From the NCBI GenBank assembly GCA_025558075.1, contig JAHLKF010000023.1:1-64000 (forward strand): DNA of 64,000 bases, written 5' to 3'. The notes below the pieces were generated by a model. That model worked only from the letters and a program-made list of their open reading frames with translations, did no database searches and was not told the DNA's origin. This stretch comes from Gaertneriomyces semiglobifer. Taxonomy: Eukaryota > Chytridiomycota > Chytridiomycetes > Spizellomycetales > Spizellomycetaceae. Made by a program: the position numbers and the translations under genes. Below are positions 44,277 to 56,299 of this stretch, piece after piece (position 1 is the first letter of the stretch; each line of letters opens with the position of its first letter).

Positions 44277-45770
44277 ATGTCAGGCTGGCCAGCGGGACAA
44301 CCTTTTCCGCCATGTATTCAGGATTCCGACTGTTCGATCACCAATGGTGCGGCGCCATTCTGTAACAAGCAAGCCTTCTCGTGTGTGCCTAGTTTGACTG
44401 AGCCGAGCGGAACAAACCCAACTCTGCCGGTAGAAACCGAAGGATCGAAAGGCGGCGTCAGTGATGGAAAAGGCATTTCTGCCGGTCTGGTAAGTTTCCG
44501 TGCTTCCAAACTGTGGCGGAGGCGATGTCGTTAGTTGTTCGGCGAGAGCCGGCACTTTACTACTGTACACAGCTTTCGTTTGGATTGTGTAGTGCTTCCC
44601 ACTGTCATCTTTGACAGCCATTCTGAATCCGCACTTACCTTTGTTTGCGTCCCGTAGATCGTTGGCATAGCAGCCGGTGTCGTGGCGCTGATTCTATTCG
44701 TGGGATTGATGCTGATGCTCAAGCACAAAGGAAAATGGCCGTTCAAAAAATCCGGCGAGCCAGACTGGGATGCCATGGCCGCAGCCCAGGAGCAACAGTT
44801 CCAGAAGCGGTCTGCGCCTGCGCCCTTGGATATGAGCTCGTCTACCCTTGTGCCCGTGGTGCCAGTGGCTGCCAAGGTTTACAGCGGCAGACCGAAGAGC
44901 AACGTCTCGTCCTCCCGTTCATCAAGTGTGGGAATGTCTCAGCCTGCTCCGATCGATCCATCACTAGCGCAGCTTTATTCTCGGCCGGAATCTAGTATAT
45001 CCAACATTCCTGCACCTGTCCCTCTGCGGCCTCTTCAGCACCAGTCTGGACCACCACATAATCGTCAGAGCGGGATGTCGTTGCCGACCGCGCCTTGGTC
45101 TCCTAGTGATAACCCCACCTATAGCATTTATGGCCACTACACTTATGACACCATTCCGCGTCGTCCGTCCGGATCAGAGGATTCACAGACCAGCCATAGA
45201 TCCGGTGTATCACAAGTTTCCAACGCAACAACTTCCTCAGCACCAACGTATCATCCTCTTCCAATCGGACCTCAAAACCCTCATGGTTTGCGCTTCTGGT
45301 TTGAGGCATTTGGCAGAAAGTATATTGGAAGCATGGACGAAAATGGCGCTTTTAGGTTTGAAGACCAACGCGAGTTTGATGATTATTATGCTCGATTGAA
45401 TGCGGCCAATTCCGCTGCCGAAACAGAACCCATCGTCAACAGATCCGCTGAGGACGTCAGTACCGTGCTGAATGATAGTGGAATGGACATACAGCCACCT
45501 ATTTCCGGCACGGAGACAGAAGAACCGCGATCACCAGCCGAGAGTGAGACTCCTACCGTCGGACCTGAAGACAGCATCAGTTGTCGTGGAGGTGACACTG
45601 TCAAAACCCATGTTCCTCCGGTATTACATCAACCCGCTCAACACCCACAACAGCAATATTCCGTGACGGCAGGTGATTATCAGCCACGTCCCAGTATGGA
45701 CGATCAGAACCGCATGCAGTTGAGAGCAGTCATGGAAAACGCTGGGTGGCAGGGTCGCAAGGGCGTATAA
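44223..45770 (+). CDS. Single-pass type I membrane protein, Cys-rich ectodomain
   Basis: The 3' exon (44658-45770) is joined across a 168-nt intron (44490-44657) to an exon reading PFPPCIQDSDCSITNGAAPF, then FCNKQAFSC, a small disulfide-rich motif. The joined frame gives IVGIAAGVVALILFVGLMLM, a clear transmembrane helix, then KHKGKWPFKK (positive-inside) and a cytoplasmic tail of about 340 residues rich in P, S, T, Q, with a conserved-looking patch LRFWFEAFGRKYIGSMDENG and FDDYYARL. Upstream exons and the signal peptide are not resolved, so the start is a minimum (frame open from about 44223). It is likely a cell-surface or wall-sensing protein; that role is inference. Divergent end near EXO70's 3' end. 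Confidence 0.65.
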
Positions 45771-46278
45771 TTTCCTAGGCGCATCAGGCGCAGGCGGTAC
45801 GAAGGAGACGTCGCTGGACGACGGGTAAGGTGCAGCATTTGATCGCTTGGTTATATAGTTGGATATACATAGAGACTGTAGTCATTTTTAATGTTAGATC
45901 AGAATAGGCGTTCTTCTTTTGCTATGTTATTTGCGTTTGACAATCCTATGATGCATTCGATCTGGCTCTCTCTTTCCCATTAATGAGTGGCACGATTCTC
46001 TCTTGCCAGCGATGCTATCACTCTCGCCGGCTCTCCAGCGGTCTGTGGATTCGACGCAGAATATGGTTAGACAAGTCTCAGGCGGGCTTTATATTCATTA
46101 CGGCCACAAAATATTGAAGGCGGATACAGTTAATGGCACCACACCACACTCGCAGCCGCATGTCTGCCGCCGATTTCCATTGAACCTACAAGCAGCTTGC
46201 AGCATCCTTGTGCACCTGACGCGCTTTCCTATCAAAAGAGTATTCACCTGTGCGAAACTCTAACACAGTAGGTCCCTA
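45771..46278. other. Convergent intergenic region
   Basis: 3' flanks of the membrane protein gene and EXO70. A TATA-like gcgggctttatattc is seen but no gene. Confidence 0.4.
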
Positions 46279-49030
46279 TTAACTGTTGCCTGGAGCAAAG
46301 AGCCCATCAATGACCTCTTCCAACGCTTGCGGGGCATATCTGATGTACTTTTCTGGAGTTTTGGAAAACTCGTACGCAACGTTTCTGGAGTACGTCAGTT
46401 AGTCAAAAGTTCGCAGTTCCTCTGTCGAAACCAGCTCTGACCTTTCGTAGAATAGCTTATAGAATGGCATCACGATCGCCCTGACGTCCTTCACAAGCAA
46501 TGCTCGCAATTCAGCGTCTGGCACGCTGTAGCTGCGTTGTGTTTTAACGATGTCCTCCAGCGCATTATTAAATTGCTAAAGTTTACCGCAAAACAACAAG
46601 TTAACATCCTTTTGAACTCTTTTTGAGCTTTTCACGTTAACGAAATACCTTGAATTTTTCTTTGATGGCTTCACGTTGTGATTTGGAAAGCGATTTGGTA
46701 GTTGCAAGAATTGGCATCCCTTTGTCACTTACAGCTTCAATTACAGCTTTCCAGCTGTGAGAGCCGCTTGTTAAATGACCTTGCCCGTCCATAACAAATC
46801 CTCGCCATATCGTACCTGTCTCTGTAACCCTCACGGCCGACAGCACATAACTTCTCCAGCCTGACCACAGCATCAGCAATCAAAGATGCGGCGTCATCAC
46901 TACCACCGTCGCCGATGACATTCAAAATTCCTCTGGCTCCCTTCACCATATAATAATAGTTGTTCAGTAAGAAGATCCAAGCTAGCGTCTGTTTATGTTT
47001 GTATCCCTTGGACTTGGAATCGATGGTCGTCTGCAAAGACAGCAACACCGCGGTGAAGTAGCCTCCAAAAGTACTGGTTTGCAGGGTCTATCCAACGCGG
47101 ATTGAGCCATATCACTCTCCAGAATAAAACCAAGACATTCTTACATTATTCTCCGCAATGATATCATTCAGTGCATCGTGGTAGTCGGCGAAGCGGCGGA
47201 GTACGTTCATTGTCTGTGCTGCGCACGTCAGCCATTACCACTCCCGCCAACTCAAAATGTAAGAATGCACTCTTACCCTTGAAGTTAGTTCATGGACCGT
47301 GCCGTCCGCTGCAACAGGCGATCCTTTCGTAGGGTCGTTCTGCGAGGCGGTGGAGATTATGCCACTGAGCACGTCATTTGGCCAAAAAAAATTGTACCTT
47401 GATGTCTTCGAGCAGCATCTGCAAAGCCTCCACAATAAAGCCTTTGTACTTTTTACACAAATCGTTGAGACTCATGCCTTTGGGCCCGGCAGACTACAAA
47501 CATTATCGCAGGTGAACCTCAGAACTGTGGAAACGGCGAAAGTGATAAAGCAACCTACAGTTAAAACACCTTCAAACTCCATAACAGCAAGAGATAGGCC
47601 TTGAACAACGTCTATAATGATGCAGGTATGCTGATATTCTCTTCTCAAGGCTAATCTTTGTGCCTTCCCACATACTGTTTCGGCAGCTTCGATAAATGCG
47701 TCGATCGCCACAGCCACTGTATTTTGAAAAGCAGGTAGTTGATCGGGCTTCGGGAGTAGCTTGTATGTTAACTCGCGCTCTGCCTAAATGATTGGTCAGC
47801 GAAATCCATGATGGCGGCATTAAACCATTGCCAACAAACCTTCAACATTTCCAGCAATCGGTGCACATAAGGCACCAAAAGGCAGGTACTTCTACTGTAC
47901 ATAACTTTATCGATTTGCTTTTGGTCCTGATCCTTTGCCGCGTCAGCAACCGGTTGCAATGCTCGCATTAGATATTTTGCGCGAATTTCTTCGTATGTTT
48001 TAAGGTAGACGCGAGGAAATGCGAGGCCACCAATGTTATTCGTCGCTTGAAACTCGCGTGTGAGTCTTTGTAACAAGGCCAGGATGTGAGTCGGGATGGG
48101 CTCCAGCTCACGAAAAGCATTCTCAGAATATGCTGGTTGCAGCTGGCGCGCATCTCCAGTAGGCAAATCAACGTCAACTGGGGTGCTAGCAGCTGTAAGC
48201 ACCCTTCTAAAAAGGTTGTTAAGCTGTCCCAAAGCCTTAGTGAGAGCGTATTTCTATGGTGTCGAAAGGAACCCGTCAATAAATTTGCCCCCTACGCACA
48301 GATGCTGTGTTTCCACCCACCAATTGGGTAATTGATCGTTCTGACGCCTTATAGTTGGTCGTCTGTAGATATACCAGTGCCTCTTTCAAATTGTCTACCG
48401 ATTGGAGATACGGGTCTAAATTGTCATCGTCTGGGCTAGCGAATAGGAAACCCCTTTCTCAGCCAGTAGCACATTTGCCACCAGGAACGAGCTCGTTACG
48501 AACCCTTTAGCAATGAGGGGTTCTTCCTTTGTCCCAATCTCGTAATAGTCAACAATACTCTGCACTTCATTAAGTGACTGTTGAATGCCTGTCAAAAGGA
48601 GATTGAAGATACGTTTCAAGTCCACTTCGGGCTGATACGTAACTTACGTTCATGCAGTTTGGTTAGCTTGCTGGTTAATTTGTGAATGGGTAGAATGGAT
48701 GATTGTAATGCGCCCAGTCGCAAATCGAAACCATCGAGCATGTTACTCTTTCCGACGAGTTAGCGAGGCGGCACGGCATCATCGCTAGCAAGCGATCCGT
48801 TCTAGACGCCTTACAATGGATTCCGTCGCATGGTTGGTTTTCTGTAATGACTCTTGGAGGACCAACAACTCTTCGGTCGCATTCGCCAGCTTGCGTTCCA
48901 AGTCACGGCGGCCAGCATTCGGAAACGAGCTAAGAAATACATTGACGTGAGAAACCAAGTATCAATACGATGCTGTTTTGCGGCGGAGGAGCGCTTACGC
49001 AGCTGCGGTGAACATGTCCACATAGGCCAT
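46279..49030 (-). CDS. EXO70: Exocyst subunit Exo70
   Basis: A many-exon minus-strand gene (about a dozen exons). The first exons are 49030-48999 (MAYVDMFTAA), 48929-48815 (RRDLERKLANATEELL), 48747-48648 (LDGFDLRLGALQSSILPIHK) and from 48588 (IQQSLNEVQSIVDYY). The middle includes PYVHRLLEMLKV and ALQPVADAAKDQDQ; the C-terminal part has YKHKQTLAWIFLLNNYYYMV, RSYSVPDAELRALLVKDVRA, and ends EKYIRYAPQALEEVIDGLF, stop 46281-46279. These match the helical-rod Exo70 family, which binds PI(4,5)P2 and Rho GTPases and tethers secretory vesicles at sites of growth. The start gives the usual short N-terminus. It is divergent from ATP4. Not all exon edges were worked out. Confidence 0.92.
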
Positions 49031-49546
49031 GGTCAGGGAATGGGGATGCGGGGATGTGGAGACCTCCTCATATGCTGCGTGCAGACTGACCTACTTAAGG
49101 CCCTCGCACTCGCGACGCTGGTCTCAGCGCGTAGCGCCATGGCAACAAAGTCACGTGATCTCTCGGGGAATCTGCGTCGCGGATCTCAGTTCAAAGGTCA
49201 AAGTTTAGCAGCTACGCAAAACGGATAAGGAGGAGACTTGGATCCGCTCTTTCGTTGAACAGATTTACAGGTGGGTGTCTCCGGAAACAGGTTGATGGAG
49301 AGGTACCACTGTGTCAAGGATAGGTCTCTTGACTCGATTTGGCGGTTCATTTGTGAAACTATGTATGCCGCATGGATCTCGCAGAGCGAGCGTCATATAC
49401 GTTGCCACGAGCGGACGCTGGACAATTGGAAATGATGTTCCCAAGAGTCTACCACAATGCGAATCTGGCTCTGTCAGGGATCGCATGTTGTTGGATATTC
49501 TTGCCTAACCCGAACTTTTGCTCGCGCTTTTACCAATTAGTCCACA
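49031..49546. other. Shared EXO70/ATP4 upstream region
   Basis: The 516 bp between the two divergent starts. No TATA box or repeats noted. Confidence 0.5.
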
Positions 49547-50819
49547 ATGGCTTCTCGACTCCTTGCCACCAGGAACGCTCAAGGTAAGAAGGGCGTTCCA
49601 TCGTCTTTCACGCTACGTTGGACTCACTGGAGTGGGTGATGGTAGTTCTCAAGCAGGCTGTTGCTGCTCGTCAGCTTCCTGCTGCCTTCAGCGGCCTTCG
49701 GTTGCAGCGTTCTCTCGCTACTGGTATGCGAATGATTTAGCTCTTTTTAATGGCTTGGAAGAGCATTTTGATTGAGACCCGACTGCGTAGCTCCCCAGCG
49801 TCAGGATCCGCAAGTCGCAGCCGAATCCCTCATCAAACTCTTTCCCGGAGAGAACATCGCCGCAAAGTCTGGCTCTGTTTTGGTTGGAGCTTCTATTGCT
49901 GCCTATCTCATTTCTAAGGAAATCTACTTGATCGATGCCGAAGTGTTTGAGATGGCTTGTATCTTCGGAGCCTACTACCTTTGGTTCTCCGGTGCTAAGG
50001 ATGGTGCTGTGGAGTACTTCAAAGACAAGCGGAACACCATTAAGCGCGTTTTGGAGCAGGCTAGAAACGATCACAAAGCTGTTGTTGAAGAGAGGATTCA
50101 ACATATCGGCAAGATGAGCGATATCGTAGATGTCACTAGCGGTCTCTTCGAAATCTCCAAGGTACGCAAACACGTGAAATGGAGATATTCTTATAGATTT
50201 GGAAGCTTTATGAGGATTATCCGGGGATATGGATTGCTCAAGAGAGTGACGAATGCCACGCCAAGTGAAACTCTGATGAATTGACGGAACGCCTTTGCGC
50301 GGTAACATCAGTGCGGACCTGGATGCAGAAACAGTGGGGACCTATGCCTTTTGGAGCTCGTTGGGCTCGATCAGATTCATGGGCACAACGTATTGTTTAT
50401 CTGTGGTGATCGGCTTGCTGACTTTGATCCTATTTGACCATAGGAAATCGCCAAGCTTGAGGCTGAAGCATACGAGTTGAAGCAGAAAACTGTCTTCACG
50501 TCTCAGGTGAAATCTGTCCTTGACCAATGGGTTCGCCACGAGGCCTCCGTACGTGAATCTCAACAGAAGCAGCTTGCTGACACCGTCATTGCTCGGGTGA
50601 AGGAGGCTTTGGCTAGTGAGCAGACGGTAAGTGTCATTTAAATGTCGAGTCACCTGCTCAACCTCGCGTACTGACACCATGTGGACAACAGCAAAACGCT
50701 ATCTTGAAGGAGAGCATCAAGGAAATCGAACGTAAGCCGTGTGGTGCATATAATACTGATTTACTATCACCAAATAACTGGGTTTTTTCTCCCCCACAGA
50801 ATTGGCCGCCAGAGCTTAG
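49547..50819 (+). CDS. ATP4: Mitochondrial ATP synthase subunit b
   Basis: Six exons (49547-49583, 49646-49723, 49791-50161, 50444-50626, 50692-50731, 50800-50819) sum to 242 residues in frame. The N-terminus MASRLLATRNAQVLKQAVAA with R/A/S content and RSLAT is a mitochondrial presequence. Then FPGENIAAKSGSVLVGASIA and YLISKEIYLIDAEVFEMACI give the two membrane-spanning helices, followed by the long charged stator helix (YFKDKRNTIKRVLEQAR...). Subunit b is the peripheral stalk that links F1 and Fo. The length matches fungal Atp4. The splice before TAPQRQDP uses the second possible AG (49790); the first would give a stop. Confidence 0.95.
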
Positions 50820-51850
50820 ATTTTTGGCCCTCTAAATACGACCCAACCAAGTACCTTCAAACCCAATCCCTGCCTTGTACTTTTCATCGAGCACAATAAA
50901 ACGAGGCTAATTGCGCGTACGATATACCAGAAACATCTGCCTCATATACGTACTGGAAATACGTGTGGATAATTACTGTTTGTCGAAATGATTGAGTTAC
51001 TGCAGAGGGGATAATGAACATGACATATTGACGCGTGCTTGATCATGAACACAGGCCAAGCATATTCCGACTGCCAACTAGCGGGATTAGTAGAGTGATC
51101 ATGACATTACCGAAATTTCGGTGGTCACACATTCCCAGGCCCAACTCCGCGTATCCGCAGAATAGAGGATAAACGGTATTGACATATCGGTGGCCTGCGA
51201 GAATCCAGCACGAGCTACTTTAGGGGCACGGCAGCTCAACAATGGAGTGCCACGCATGAGTTTATCGCGGAGCGCACCATGGTTCCTGCCGACAATGGTG
51301 TTCCCATGATACCTGAACTCCGTTCCAACAGCGCCGATGAAGTGTCAGAGCATTCGTTTCACCTCAGGTGACAATGTGCCAACTGTACTAGAGGCATGGA
51401 CGAGTTCCACGAAGGAATTCAAATGAAATTTGCGGTGCGCCAGCCCATCGGATGCGACGAATTAGTATGGCCAGGTTTAATTCGCAGGAAGACTCCGTTG
51501 GTAGTTTTGGAAGTCGGATGTGCGATTCGATAGTCGTCTCCACGGAAGGATGGTCCGCTAACTCTCTCCGGTGAACCCATCTCAAAAGTAGCATCCGATC
51601 CGTCCGTGTCGCGCGAATAGCGTTGTCTGAGCGCGGCTGTACGATATTGATAACAAAATGATGACCTCATCACAATCGGGCGTTACGCGTGGCAGCATAT
51701 AATAACCTCACGCACTCTGTCGGTCCTGGTGTATGTATTGCTAGGCATTCGTATTCATCCAACGCTCGAGCAAAAGAAACAATCGTAGTGTAGAATTTCC
51801 ATAGGTGAGCTGTAGCAACTAAGCAGTGTTAGAGGAATAGACCATAGAAC
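50820..51850. other. Intergenic
   Basis: No supported gene or repeat between ATP4 and GPD1. Confidence 0.5.
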
Positions 51851-53143
51851 ATGGGCCAACAAAAAGTTGCGATTATTGGATCTGGGAACTGGTTGGTATG
51901 CGCGCCATGTACTTCTCCTGGTAGAGTGTCCTAAGGCTCTTGTACAGGGGTTCCGCGATTGCAACACTTCTCGGTCCCAACGTTCGCAAGAACGATGCTT
52001 TCGATCCTGAGATTCGCATGTGGGTGTTTGAAGAAGAGATTGACGGAAAGAAGCTGACCGAAATCATCAACGAAAAGCATGAGAACGTCAAATATCTGCC
52101 CGGCGTAAAGCTACCGGACAACGTTAAAGCTGTACCTGAACTGAAAGACGCCGTTAAGGGAGCTACATGGCTTGTCTTTGTTTTGCCTGGACAAGTACGT
52201 GAAACCGAACGTGGGCAATATCCAGTATACTGATTGACCAATGTCTGATCTTTACAGTTTGTTGTAAAGACTTGCGACCAACTTGCTGGAAGTCTTGAGC
52301 CCAATGCCAAGGCAGTATCCCTTGTTAAGGGACTTGACGTAGAAAATGGACACCTGCACCTCATGTCTCGCTTGATTGCTGAAAAACTAAAGATTGATTG
52401 TTGTGCCATGATGGGTGCGAACATTGCCAATGAAGTTGCACGTGAAGCATTTTGCGAGAGTACAATTGGTAGGTACCCATCATTAGAGCTGCCCAGACCC
52501 GCTGATTCGCCAAAAGCTTACACCTCGGCAAGGTTATGAGAACAAGGAAAACGCAGAAACGTGGAAATCGTTGTTGCAAACGTCACAGTTTCGCATCAGC
52601 ATAGTACCGGACATTGCAGGTGTAGAACTCTGCGGTGCCTTGAAAAACATTGTGGGAGTCGCGGCCGGCCTTGTGGACGGACTTACAGATTGTCAGAACA
52701 CAAAGGCCGCTGTGATGCGCATTGGGCTTGTGTCCATAATGAAGTTCGCAGAGTCGTTTTACCAGCGCGTTGAAGACCGGACCTTCTTCCAATCGTGCGG
52801 AATGGCGGACCTGGTAGCCACTTGCTATGGAGGAAGGAACCGAAAAGTTGCTGAGGCATTCGTGAAGACTGGCAAGAGTTTTGACGAGCTGGAAAAAGAG
52901 ATGTTGAATGGGCAGAAAGTGCAAGGTGTACCCGCCGCTAAAAGCGTATATGACGTATTGAAGAGGAAAGACCGCCTCAAAGAGTAAGAAAAGCACTTGT
53001 TGTTGAAATGTTCACTCCGGTCTCGCTGATTATGATTGGCCTCTAGCTTCCCGTTCTTTGTGACAGTGTACCGTATTTGCTTTGAAGGACTGGATCCGAA
53101 GGAGATCATCAACCCGCAAGCAATTGAGGTTGAGCTGAAATGA
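51851..53143 (+). CDS. GPD1: NAD-dependent glycerol-3-phosphate dehydrogenase
   Basis: Five exons (51851-51891, 51948-52194, 52258-52468, 52533-52983, 53047-53143) give 348 residues in frame. Rossmann motif GSGNWGSAIA near the N-terminus, then FVLPGQF, KG(L)[10 protein letters not shown], the catalytic lysine region [20 protein letters not shown] (Lys in ALKN) and AGMADL-like [15 protein letters not shown]. It reduces dihydroxyacetone phosphate to glycerol-3-phosphate, supplying glycerol for osmotic balance and lipid synthesis. There is no mitochondrial or peroxisomal targeting signal (the end is IEVELK), so cytosolic. YPD1, which controls glycerol production in osmotic stress, lies 9 kb away, though linkage is probably chance. 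Confidence 0.96.
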
Positions 53144-53532
53144 ATTGATGTCCTTACACTGGCGTACATTATGTAGCTTTGGACTTGTACATACTGTTTT
53201 GCTGGCTGCTGTTGGTAGCCCACTGTGAATAGTTGTTGTACACCTCGAGCAGGCAACTTGACCGTATCTTGATTAAGAAGGATAGAGTGCTGCCCCTGAT
53301 TTTTTCAGATTCAACGCTGTCTCAGTGCATTTTCCGCAGAATCCAGCCATTCAGAGAAAGGTGAAAAAGGATGCCTGAGCATGTGTACGCGGTTCGACCG
53401 TCCGTGGACGGAGATGTGCGCAGCTTGGGAGACTAGGCGTGGTGGCGGAATAGTGAGGCGAAGGACCTGGCTTCTCGCTTGCAAACCCACACGATTGTAT
53501 TCCTCACCAGCGGAAGTGATCAGTGATCCACC

Positions 53533-53859
53533 ATGACACCAAGCTCACCACTTCTGCTGGGAGGCACCGTCCATCCGCTCCCCGACGACCTGGCCGCCGC
53601 CATCAGTGGCGACAAAGGCGCCCAAGCCGCCTGGCTCGATATCACAGAGCTGGCTCGCAATGAGTTCATATGCTGGATCACCAGTGCGAAGCAGCAAATA
53701 ACACGCGAACGCCGAATACGCCGCACCGTTGAGGAGCTGAACTTGGGAAAGAGAAGACCATGCTGTTACCCGGGCTGCACGCATAGGGAGAGAGGACGAA
53801 GGTCAAAGTTAAGAGGTGTGGGGAAAGAGAGGAGGGACAGTAAAGTGACGGAACAGTAA
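53533..53859 (+). CDS. YdeI/OmpD-associated (OmdA) domain protein
   Basis: A single-exon 108-residue protein from ATG 53533 (MTPSSPLLLGG). The core LPDDLAAAISGDKGAQAAW, then L...NEFICWI, AK....RERRIRRTVEEL and GKRRPCCYPGC follows the C-terminal OmdA family, common in bacteria: LP-D/E-L-AA-L, then aromatic, then I..AK...TR..RI...V..L..GKR, with the PCC.PGC ending found in some bacterial members. The family's role is poorly known (named from bacteriocin resistance). No intron and a bacterial-type family suggest bacterial origin. It sits between GPD1 and the DNA glycosylase gene. Confidence 0.75.
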   Translation: MTPSSPLLLGGTVHPLPDDLAAAISGDKGAQAAWLDITELARNEFICWITSAKQQITRERRIRRTVEELNLGKRRPCCYPGCTHRERGRRSKLRGVGKERRDSKVTEQ

Positions 53860-54701
53860 TGTATGTACGATGCACTGAAAACTTGTAAACACAGTAATTG
53901 ACCCAAAGTCTTCAACCGAAGTCCTGCTTTTTTTCCGGTTGCAAAGTCGCCAACGTATCTACCTACGAGCTGCACTTGTTCAATAACCAACGCGGTAGGC
54001 GGCGTTGGGAGGTCCACCGCAAGAACAGCCTGGGCCGCGAGATTATCGTTTCGTACGATTATCATTGCGGACATCGCCAAGATGAAGCAGCTGCACACGA
54101 GAATAGATCAGTCCAGACCGGACCTTTGCGACAAGGAGCACGTGTTGGAGCCGTATCTCTGATTTCGCCCCAGCGTAGAGTCAGTTGGGAGCCTGTTCGC
54201 TATTGTCGCAAGGAAAGTCCAAGCGTGAGAACTATAATCATCGCTCATGTCGAAGAATCAAGCGAGACCAGGGTAGAATGGCCAGCGAAATTGTATCCGC
54301 GAGGGAAGATAGGCCATGGTGCAATCGACGATCTCGCGGATGACGATGGCATTGCGAGCGCCGAACGCATGCCGACCTTAGCGCCGTGTCCGTCAGCCAC
54401 GCAGTAGACCCGCGAGCAGAAGCCGTGGATGGACCTCTCAGTCCCATTTGGGGTCAGGCGCGAAAGAAACGGATCTCAAAATTTCACCCAACTGATTCTC
54501 AAAGACGGCAGGTGAGTCACAGGGCCAACTTCGCGAGCTTTCGCACGATGGGAGATCGCAAATCATTCCTGCTTGTCAATGATCGGGTGCATGAATGATT
54601 CGAAGCGTGGCCAGGCTCGCTAATGCACCCAGGTGTCCGGTCAACTGTACTGTCCACAATCATGTGAATTGCGTGCAGCCAGCTTTGCTTTTGGGCATAC
54701 T
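53860..54701. other. Intergenic, nothing recognised
   Basis: A plus-strand open frame at 53898-54407 begins with a non-ATG codon and has no recognisable content. No repeats. Confidence 0.4.
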
Positions 54702-55592
54702 TCAAGTTTTCATGTCCGGCCTCCTTTTCTTTTCCCATCGCCACTCCATATATTTTTTCAATTCCTTGTCCCAAGGCTCTACGCTCCTCCATTCACTTTC
54801 TTCCTTTCCCAACCACCGATCCTTGCAAAATATTCGCCAAGAATCGTACGCATACCGCCCCACGCCCTTCAAATGGCCGATCTCGGTTTGCATACCATAG
54901 AGCTTATCTCGCGGCGGCCTGAGTAGCCCAGGCACAGGCGGGTCATTGATATACGACTGCGCGAGGTTGAGAATCCGACGCGTTTTGACGTTTTGAAGAC
55001 CCAGCGGGGTAAGAAATGTGGAAATTTCTGCGAACAGGACGGTGCGCTCCTCGGCGCTGGCCGGGCAAAGTGCAAGAGGTGTAGGATACTTTGACAGAAA
55101 CGTGAAAAGAAAGGGGCGGGTGAACGAGCCTCGAGTTTTGGTTAGAAAGATAGTGGAAATGAGCAGATGGAATGGATTGTCACGCAGTGTTTCTTGTATG
55201 AGCCCATACTCAGTATCAGACATCGGTGGAGGAATGCGCTGTTGTGAGGTAACGCTGACTGTTGATCCGTCCGCCTCCTTTTTAACTCTCGTGTGAGACG
55301 AAGTGCTGTCAGTCGTTGCCTTGTGTTTTTCTTTCAAGCGAACCGAACGACGCCTCGCAGGAGTTGCCGGCGGTGACCCCGTTACTACCACCTCATCCAA
55401 GGATTTGCACGTCACCATTTCTGCGCCCCGCATCAACTCATTGGTAGGGATTGTTATGGTACTAATCTCCGTCTCATATTTCCGTTTAACTCCTCTTCTG
55501 CTCGATCGTGGGGGCGTGCTTGGAGCCATATTATCTCCGCTTGATCGTTGTCTGGCACTCATTCTTCTAGGACTCTCACACGGAGTCGACAT
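54702..55592 (-). CDS. MBD4-like DNA glycosylase (HhH-GPD fold)
   Basis: A single minus-strand exon of 296 residues from ATG 55592 (MSTPCESPRRMSARQR). The first 130 residues are basic and disordered with RRGVKRKYE and RRRSVRLKEKHK (nuclear signals). The catalytic domain starts LIQETLRDNPFHLLISTIFL, continues with the helix-hairpin-helix GHLKGVGRYAYDSWRIFCKD, in which G.G.YA.DS.RIFC and the Asp after DS match MBD4-type glycosylases, and ends KYMEWRWEKK. MBD4-type enzymes excise thymine or uracil from G mismatches. No methyl-CpG-binding domain is seen. Fungal proteins of this class often lack it. Substrate not proven. Confidence 0.85.
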   Translation of the reverse strand: MSTPCESPRRMSARQRSSGDNMAPSTPPRSSRRGVKRKYETEISTITIPTNELMRGAEMVTCKSLDEVVVTGSPPATPARRRSVRLKEKHKATTDSTSSHTRVKKEADGSTVSVTSQQRIPPPMSDTEYGLIQETLRDNPFHLLISTIFLTKTRGSFTRPFLFTFLSKYPTPLALCPASAEERTVLFAEISTFLTPLGLQNVKTRRILNLAQSYINDPPVPGLLRPPRDKLYGMQTEIGHLKGVGRYAYDSWRIFCKDRWLGKEESEWRSVEPWDKELKKYMEWRWEKKRRPDMKT

Positions 55593-56299
55593 TGTGTTCT
55601 CCACAATCCCTTACTGTGGGTGAATGCAAAAAAACGCCCTTTTGCTTCATGCCCATTCAAGGTAAACCCAGACGTGTCGTGCTTTCTAAGAAGAGATGAC
55701 TGCTGTTACGAAAAAGCGGAATTGTAGTAGTGTGGAGACCTAATTCGGTTTCCACTATGCCAGGGACGCAAAAACATAACGTTGAGGCCAAAAATAATTC
55801 TGGGCCTGACGCGTTGAGGGAGCAAATTAAAAGTTGGGCACTTCAAAAGTAGATTCCTCAAGCGATATTGCGCTTCGCCAACAAGCAGCTTCTTTCTGTC
55901 GGGCGCATAGTGGAGGGTATGCTCGCTCGTTGCTCATCATCCTTTGCAACTGTCATTTTTAGAGTCGCTGATTTCACAATTTCACAACAAAGTCATAGAA
56001 CGGAACGTGCGGGAGCATTTGCAGGAAGATCGCACTCCTCCGGGTAAGAAAAACTCCACGACCAATGAGCAATAAATTCTTATATATCAGTGTTGAAAGC
56101 GTAAAATGACTTGAGCGCTACATAAGCAAAGTGCAAGGATTACTTTTGATAACGTGCAAATTGCCTGGACATCCACAACGCAAGGACAGGCGCGCGTCTT
56201 CCTGCAAGCGGCTATCCATTTGACGCAACTCGTTGATGTGGGACTCGTCGGGAGCACATGTTGAAAAACACCACCTGCGAACGAGAGGGACGCCGGAAA
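55593..56299. other. Intergenic
   Basis: No gene supported. The sequence around 55800-56050 contains short coding-like frames without starts. Boundary between the housekeeping block and the next accessory segment. Confidence 0.4.

Noticed and set aside
53391..53500. Possible tRNA (ggttcgaccgtcc resembles a B box)
   Set aside because: No cloverleaf can be folded around it and no A box at the right distance.
53898..54407. A 169-codon plus-strand frame
   Set aside because: It starts with a non-ATG codon and shows no domain or codon pattern of a gene.
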